10,564 nucleotides of DNA from Actinomycetota bacterium (GTDB lineage: Bacteria; Actinomycetota; Actinomycetes; Actinomycetales; Microbacteriaceae), in assembly GCA_010028615.1 (NCBI GenBank), contig RHAS01000017.1, positions 1 to 10,564 on the forward strand, written 5' to 3'. The stretch's first letter is position 1. Each line of letters begins with the position of its first letter. Below are positions 7,451 through 10,564 of the stretch, in pieces. Below the pieces are notes generated by a model. The model had not been told where the DNA came from. It saw only the letters and a program-made list of their open reading frames with translations, and ran no database searches. A program made the position numbers and the translations under genes.

Positions 7451-8869
7451 TTGTCCGACTCAAAAGTAACCCCAGATGACCTAGAGGGCTTGGGAGTATA
7501 CGAGTTTGGCTGGTCTGATAAAGACGATGCAGGCGCAAGTGCTCGTCGTGGAATCAATGAAGAAGTCGTTAGTGACATATCTGCCAAAAAGTCAGAGCCA
7601 GACTGGATGCTGCAACTGCGTCTAAAAGGCTTTTCATACTTTCAACGTAAGCCAATGCCGACCTGGGGTTCGGATCTAAGCGGCATCGACTTTGACAACA
7701 TAAAGTACTTCGTCCGGTCAACAGAGCAGCAGGCAAACTCATGGGAAGAACTTCCCGAGGACATCAAGAACACATACGAAAAACTTGGTATTCCTGAGGC
7801 TGAACGACAAAGGCTTGTCGCTGGAGTAGCAGCTCAGTATGAGTCAGAGGTCGTGTACCACCAGATCAATGAGGAACTAGAACGCCAAGGCGTTATCTTC
7901 CTAGACACCGATACCGCTCTAAAGGAGCACCCAGAAATCTTCCAAGAGTACTTCGGCACAGTAATTCCAGCTGGCGATAACAAATTTGCTGCGCTCAATA
8001 CTGCCGTTTGGTCAGGTGGTTCGTTCGTTTATGTGCCAAAGGGTGTCCATGTTGAGATCCCTTTGCAGGCCTACTTCCGCATCAACACAGAAAACATGGG
8101 GCAGTTCGAGCGGACTCTGATCATTGCTGACGAAGGATCATATGTTCACTACATCGAAGGCTGCACTGCACCTATCTACAAAAGTGATTCATTGCACTCA
8201 GCAGTTGTCGAAATTATCGTGAAGAAGAACGCCAGAGTTCGATACACCACTATTCAGAACTGGTCAAATAACGTCTACAACCTGGTCACCAAGCGAGCCA
8301 TCGCTCACGAAGGTGCGACCATGGAGTGGATCGATGGCAACATCGGATCAAAAGTAACCATGAAATACCCTTCTGTCATCTTGGCAGGGGAGTATGCACG
8401 AGGTGAGACGCTATCTGTTGCATTCGCCGGAGAAGGTCAACATCAGGATGCGGGGGCGAAAATGATCCATCTAGCTCCGCACACATCATCATCTATCGTC
8501 TCAAAATCTATCGCTCGCGCAGGTGGACGAACCAGCTACCGGGGTGAAATACGAGTAAATCCAGGTGCTCACCACTCTGCAAACACTGTTAGGTGTGATG
8601 CACTACTAATTGACACAATCTCCAGAAGTGACACTTATCCTGCAGTCGATGTCCGTGAGGATGACGTGTCAATGGGTCACGAAGCGACTGTATCGAGAGT
8701 TAGCGATGAGCAATTGTTCTACCTCCAATCGCGCGGACTTGCCGAAGATGAGGCCATGGCAATGATTGTTAGAGGCTTCATTGAACCAATTTCTAAAGAG
8801 CTCCCGATGGAATACGCTCTCGAGCTCAATAAGTTAATCGAATTGCAGATGGAAGGGGCTGTTGGCTAA
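7451..8869 (+). CDS. sufB: Fe-S cluster assembly scaffold protein SufB
   Basis: SufB is the core scaffold of the cytoplasmic SufBCD complex, on which Fe-S clusters are built before transfer to target proteins. From TTG 7451 it has 472 residues, normal for the actinobacterial form. Visible are [22 protein letters not shown] (66-87), the region [13 protein letters not shown] (127-139), [17 protein letters not shown] with Cys238, [12 protein letters not shown] (327-338), VRCDALL with Cys382 (the position of the essential E. coli Cys405), and [22 protein letters not shown] beginning at 409. The C-terminus is the typical [15 protein letters not shown]. The start is set by GAGAGG six bases upstream and the N-terminus [21 protein letters not shown]; the open frame before it has no family resemblance. 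No intein interrupts the protein, unlike in mycobacterial SufB. It leads the suf operon, and its stop overlaps the sufD start. Confidence 0.97.
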   Translation: MSDSKVTPDDLEGLGVYEFGWSDKDDAGASARRGINEEVVSDISAKKSEPDWMLQLRLKGFSYFQRKPMPTWGSDLSGIDFDNIKYFVRSTEQQANSWEELPEDIKNTYEKLGIPEAERQRLVAGVAAQYESEVVYHQINEELERQGVIFLDTDTALKEHPEIFQEYFGTVIPAGDNKFAALNTAVWSGGSFVYVPKGVHVEIPLQAYFRINTENMGQFERTLIIADEGSYVHYIEGCTAPIYKSDSLHSAVVEIIVKKNARVRYTTIQNWSNNVYNLVTKRAIAHEGATMEWIDGNIGSKVTMKYPSVILAGEYARGETLSVAFAGEGQHQDAGAKMIHLAPHTSSSIVSKSIARAGGRTSYRGEIRVNPGAHHSANTVRCDALLIDTISRSDTYPAVDVREDDVSMGHEATVSRVSDEQLFYLQSRGLAEDEAMAMIVRGFIEPISKELPMEYALELNKLIELQMEGAVG

Positions 8870-10014
8870 TGTCGCAGCACGGTCTATCCGAACATAGCCA
8901 CGGATCTTTCGTTCCTTTGCAAATTAGAAGCGAAAGACCAAAGTCAACTTCAGTTTCCGATTTTCCAGCAATTGATTCTCGTCAGGATCTTTGGCGTTAC
9001 CTCGGTGTTGAGCAACTAAAAGGTCTAGACAACGACGTTCTTGGCGAGTACTCGAAAGAAGTTACTTTCGAAACTCAAAACGGAGTAGAGATTTCCTGGT
9101 TAGAAAGCACGGATCCGCTAGTTGGTTCAGTTGGAACACCAGAAGACAGAGTAGCTGCCGCGGCATACACAAATGCAAGTAAGACTTTATTGGTCAAAAT
9201 CAACGGCGATGTTTCAGAGCCTATTCGGGTGCGAATTTCAGGAGAAAATCTTTCTCCATCAGCGCTGCATTTATTTATCCAGGCACAAGCGCAAAGCAAA
9301 GCCTCGCTAGTCCTGGATTACCAGGGAAGAGGCGTCCTCGGCGAAAATGTCGAGATTGAGCTGATGGATGGAGCGGCACTAAATATTACGACGGTGCAAA
9401 ACTGGGAAGCTGAATCAGTTCACGTATCCGCACACTTTGCCAAACTTGGTCGCGATGCCATGCTCAAGCACACTGTTGTAGCACTAGGCGGTTCGCTTCT
9501 TCGGGTCACCCCAATTACAACTTTTAGTGGCCCTGGTTCAGAAGTAGAAATGAATGGCGTTTATTTTGCCAACTCTGATCAGCACATTGAGATGCGTCCT
9601 TTCGTCGACCATGCTGCGCCTAACTGTAAGTCAAGGGTTACCTACAAAGGTGCCTTATCAGGGGATAGAGCACACACTGTTTGGATTGGGGATGTGCTTA
9701 TCCGCGTTGTGGCAGAAGGCACTGATACCTACGAACTAAATAGAAACCTGCTACTGACCGATGGGGCACGTGCCGATTCCGTACCAAATCTTGAAATTGA
9801 AACCGGTGAAATAATCGGCGCTGGACACGCAAGTGCATCGGGAAGATTCGATGACGAACAATTGTTTTATCTTCAGGCCAGAGGAATTGATGAGGCCTCA
9901 GCTCGAAAGTTAGTCGTTATGGGCTTTCTATTGGAGCTGTTGCAGCGCACCGAGGTAACAGAAATTGTCGAGAGTCTAACTGAGGTGCTTCAGGATAAGT
10001 TAGGGCAGAAATAA
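8869..10014 (+). CDS. sufD: Fe-S cluster assembly protein SufD
   Basis: SufD is a paralogue of SufB and pairs with it and with the SufC ATPase; in E. coli it is needed for iron entry into the scaffold. The protein has 381 residues. The N-terminal part is variable (LWRYLGVEQL at 41-50). The beta-helix core includes ALNITTVQNWEAESVHV (170-186) and PFVDHAAPNCKSRVTYKGALSG (244-265). The C-terminus carries [24 protein letters not shown] (317-340), where His320 corresponds to the conserved E. coli His360. The ATG shares its A with the sufB stop (TAATG), indicating translational coupling, and AAGGGG about ten bases upstream is a likely ribosome binding site. The next gene starts one base after its stop. 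Confidence 0.96.
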   Translation: MSQHGLSEHSHGSFVPLQIRSERPKSTSVSDFPAIDSRQDLWRYLGVEQLKGLDNDVLGEYSKEVTFETQNGVEISWLESTDPLVGSVGTPEDRVAAAAYTNASKTLLVKINGDVSEPIRVRISGENLSPSALHLFIQAQAQSKASLVLDYQGRGVLGENVEIELMDGAALNITTVQNWEAESVHVSAHFAKLGRDAMLKHTVVALGGSLLRVTPITTFSGPGSEVEMNGVYFANSDQHIEMRPFVDHAAPNCKSRVTYKGALSGDRAHTVWIGDVLIRVVAEGTDTYELNRNLLLTDGARADSVPNLEIETGEIIGAGHASASGRFDDEQLFYLQARGIDEASARKLVVMGFLLELLQRTEVTEIVESLTEVLQDKLGQK

Positions 10015-10015
10015 C

Positions 10016-10327
10016 ATGGCAATCAGAATTTGTAACGTAGCGGATATAAAGCAAGGTCGTGCAATTCGCGTGAAGATTGGTGATCACGCTTTTGCTATCG
10101 TGCATACACCGGATGGCAAGTTTCACGCTCTTGACGACAAATGCTCACACGGTGAAGTTTCACTCAGCGAAGGCTTTGTTGACAACGAAACGATTGAGTG
10201 CTGGGCTCACGGGGCAAAGTTCTCGCTAACTACCGGATCGCCGCTTTCGCTACCGGCCTACGAACCGGTCTCGGTTTATGAGGTTTTTGTCGAAAACGAT
10301 GAAGTCTTTCTGGAATACGAAGCCTAG
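10016..10327 (+). CDS. Rieske [2Fe-2S] protein of the suf operon (non-haem oxygenase ferredoxin type)
   Basis: This is a small 103-residue soluble protein with one Rieske domain. The cluster ligands are visible as Cys43-x-His45 and Cys62-x-x-His65, in CSHGEVSLSEGF and ECWAHGAKFS. The overall form matches ferredoxin components of ring-hydroxylating dioxygenases, such as NdoA/BphA3-like proteins, and that is how such genes are often labelled. Its place between sufD and sufC, one base after sufD, points to Fe-S assembly or electron supply for it and not to aromatic degradation; no oxygenase gene is in the window. I recall Rieske genes at this position in actinobacterial suf operons. The true role is not established. 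No signal peptide or membrane segment is seen. Confidence 0.92.
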   Translation: MAIRICNVADIKQGRAIRVKIGDHAFAIVHTPDGKFHALDDKCSHGEVSLSEGFVDNETIECWAHGAKFSLTTGSPLSLPAYEPVSVYEVFVENDEVFLEYEA

Positions 10328-10340
10328 GAATTAGAACGAA

Positions 10341-10365
10341 AATAGAGATTGGAATAGAGCATTGG
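10341..10365 (+). repeat. 12/13-base tandem duplication containing the sufC start codon
   Basis: AATAGAGATTGG (10341-10352) is followed at once by AATAGAGCATTGG (10353-10365). The copies are identical except for one inserted C. The TTG of the second copy is the sufC start. The TTG of the first copy is out of frame and would read TTG GAA TAG, a two-codon ORF. Confidence 0.7.
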
Positions 10366-10564
10366 CAAAACTAGAAATTATCAACCTGGGTGTAAGCGTC
10401 GAAACCGATCAGGGCACAAAGGACATCCTTCGCGGAGTAGACCTAACAATCTCCTCTGGTGAAATCCACGCAATCATGGGACCCAATGGCTCTGGTAAGT
10501 CGACCCTTGCCTATTCAATAGCTGGTCACCCGAAGTACACAATCACCCAAGGTCAAATTCTTTT
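10362..10564 (+). CDS. sufC: Fe-S assembly ATPase SufC, N-terminal part (runs off right edge)
   Basis: SufC is the ABC-type ATPase that powers conformational change of the SufBD scaffold. It is cytoplasmic, not a transporter. Only 67 codons are visible, beginning [15 protein letters not shown]. The Walker A motif GPNGSGKST is at 40-48, preceded by SGEIHAIM, and [19 protein letters not shown] follows, matching SufC closely. The start is TTG 10362. An in-frame TAG at 10332-10334 and the lack of any ATG or GTG after it leave this as the evident start. The ribosome binding site is weak (GGA eight bases upstream) and lies in a tandem duplication. The gap from the Rieske gene is 34 bases with no terminator, so it belongs to the same operon. 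Confidence 0.95.
   Translation, partial: MAKLEIINLGVSVETDQGTKDILRGVDLTISSGEIHAIMGPNGSGKSTLAYSIAGHPKYTITQGQIL

Noticed and set aside
10016..10327. Ferredoxin subunit of an aromatic-ring dioxygenase
   Set aside because: The fold fits, but there is no oxygenase or reductase gene in the window, and the gene is one base from sufD and 34 bases from sufC, so a suf-linked role is more likely.
1..10564. Mobile elements, CRISPR arrays, tRNA or rRNA genes, phage or defence islands
   Set aside because: No transposase, integrase, regularly spaced repeat or RNA-gene signature is visible; nearly the whole window is accounted for by housekeeping genes.

Overview
The window is a compact housekeeping stretch from an actinobacterium of fairly low GC (roughly 45-50% by eye). 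The gene set and order point to that phylum: a tkt-tal-pgi carbon-metabolism operon, ctaB divergent from tkt, ctaA nearby, and an actinobacterial-type suf operon (sufB-sufD-Rieske protein-sufC). A streamlined freshwater or marine lineage, such as the Luna/Aquiluna-like Microbacteriaceae, fits best. Exact placement is inference.

Layout. Positions 1-3934, minus strand: transketolase (tkt), transaldolase (tal) and glucose-6-phosphate isomerase (pgi, running off the left edge), reading leftward as one operon. Positions 3935-4146: a divergent control region with a good promoter for ctaB and a leader inverted repeat before tkt. Positions 4147-5040, plus strand: ctaB, haem O synthase. Positions 5030-7284, minus strand: ctaA (haem A synthase), then a class I photolyase (phr) joined to it by an ATGA overlap. 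The end of phr overlaps the end of ctaB tail to tail by 11 bases. Positions 7285-7450: a second divergent control region with several short repeats. From 7451 to the right edge, plus strand: sufB, sufD, a small Rieske [2Fe-2S] protein and the start of sufC.

How the genes work together. CtaB converts haem B to haem O and CtaA converts haem O to haem A, the cofactor of aa3-type cytochrome c oxidase. SufB, SufD and SufC form the iron-sulphur cluster assembly scaffold. Tkt, Tal and Pgi link the non-oxidative pentose phosphate pathway to glycolysis. The photolyase repairs UV damage and is the one gene whose job does not follow from its neighbours.

No mobile element, CRISPR array, tRNA or rRNA is visible, and I see no clearly new system. 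The most useful oddities are: tal and pgi sharing one frame with a single TAA between them; the photolyase translationally coupled to ctaA; no sufR between ctaA and sufB; TTG starts on the first gene of every transcription unit; and a tandem duplication that creates the sufC start region.
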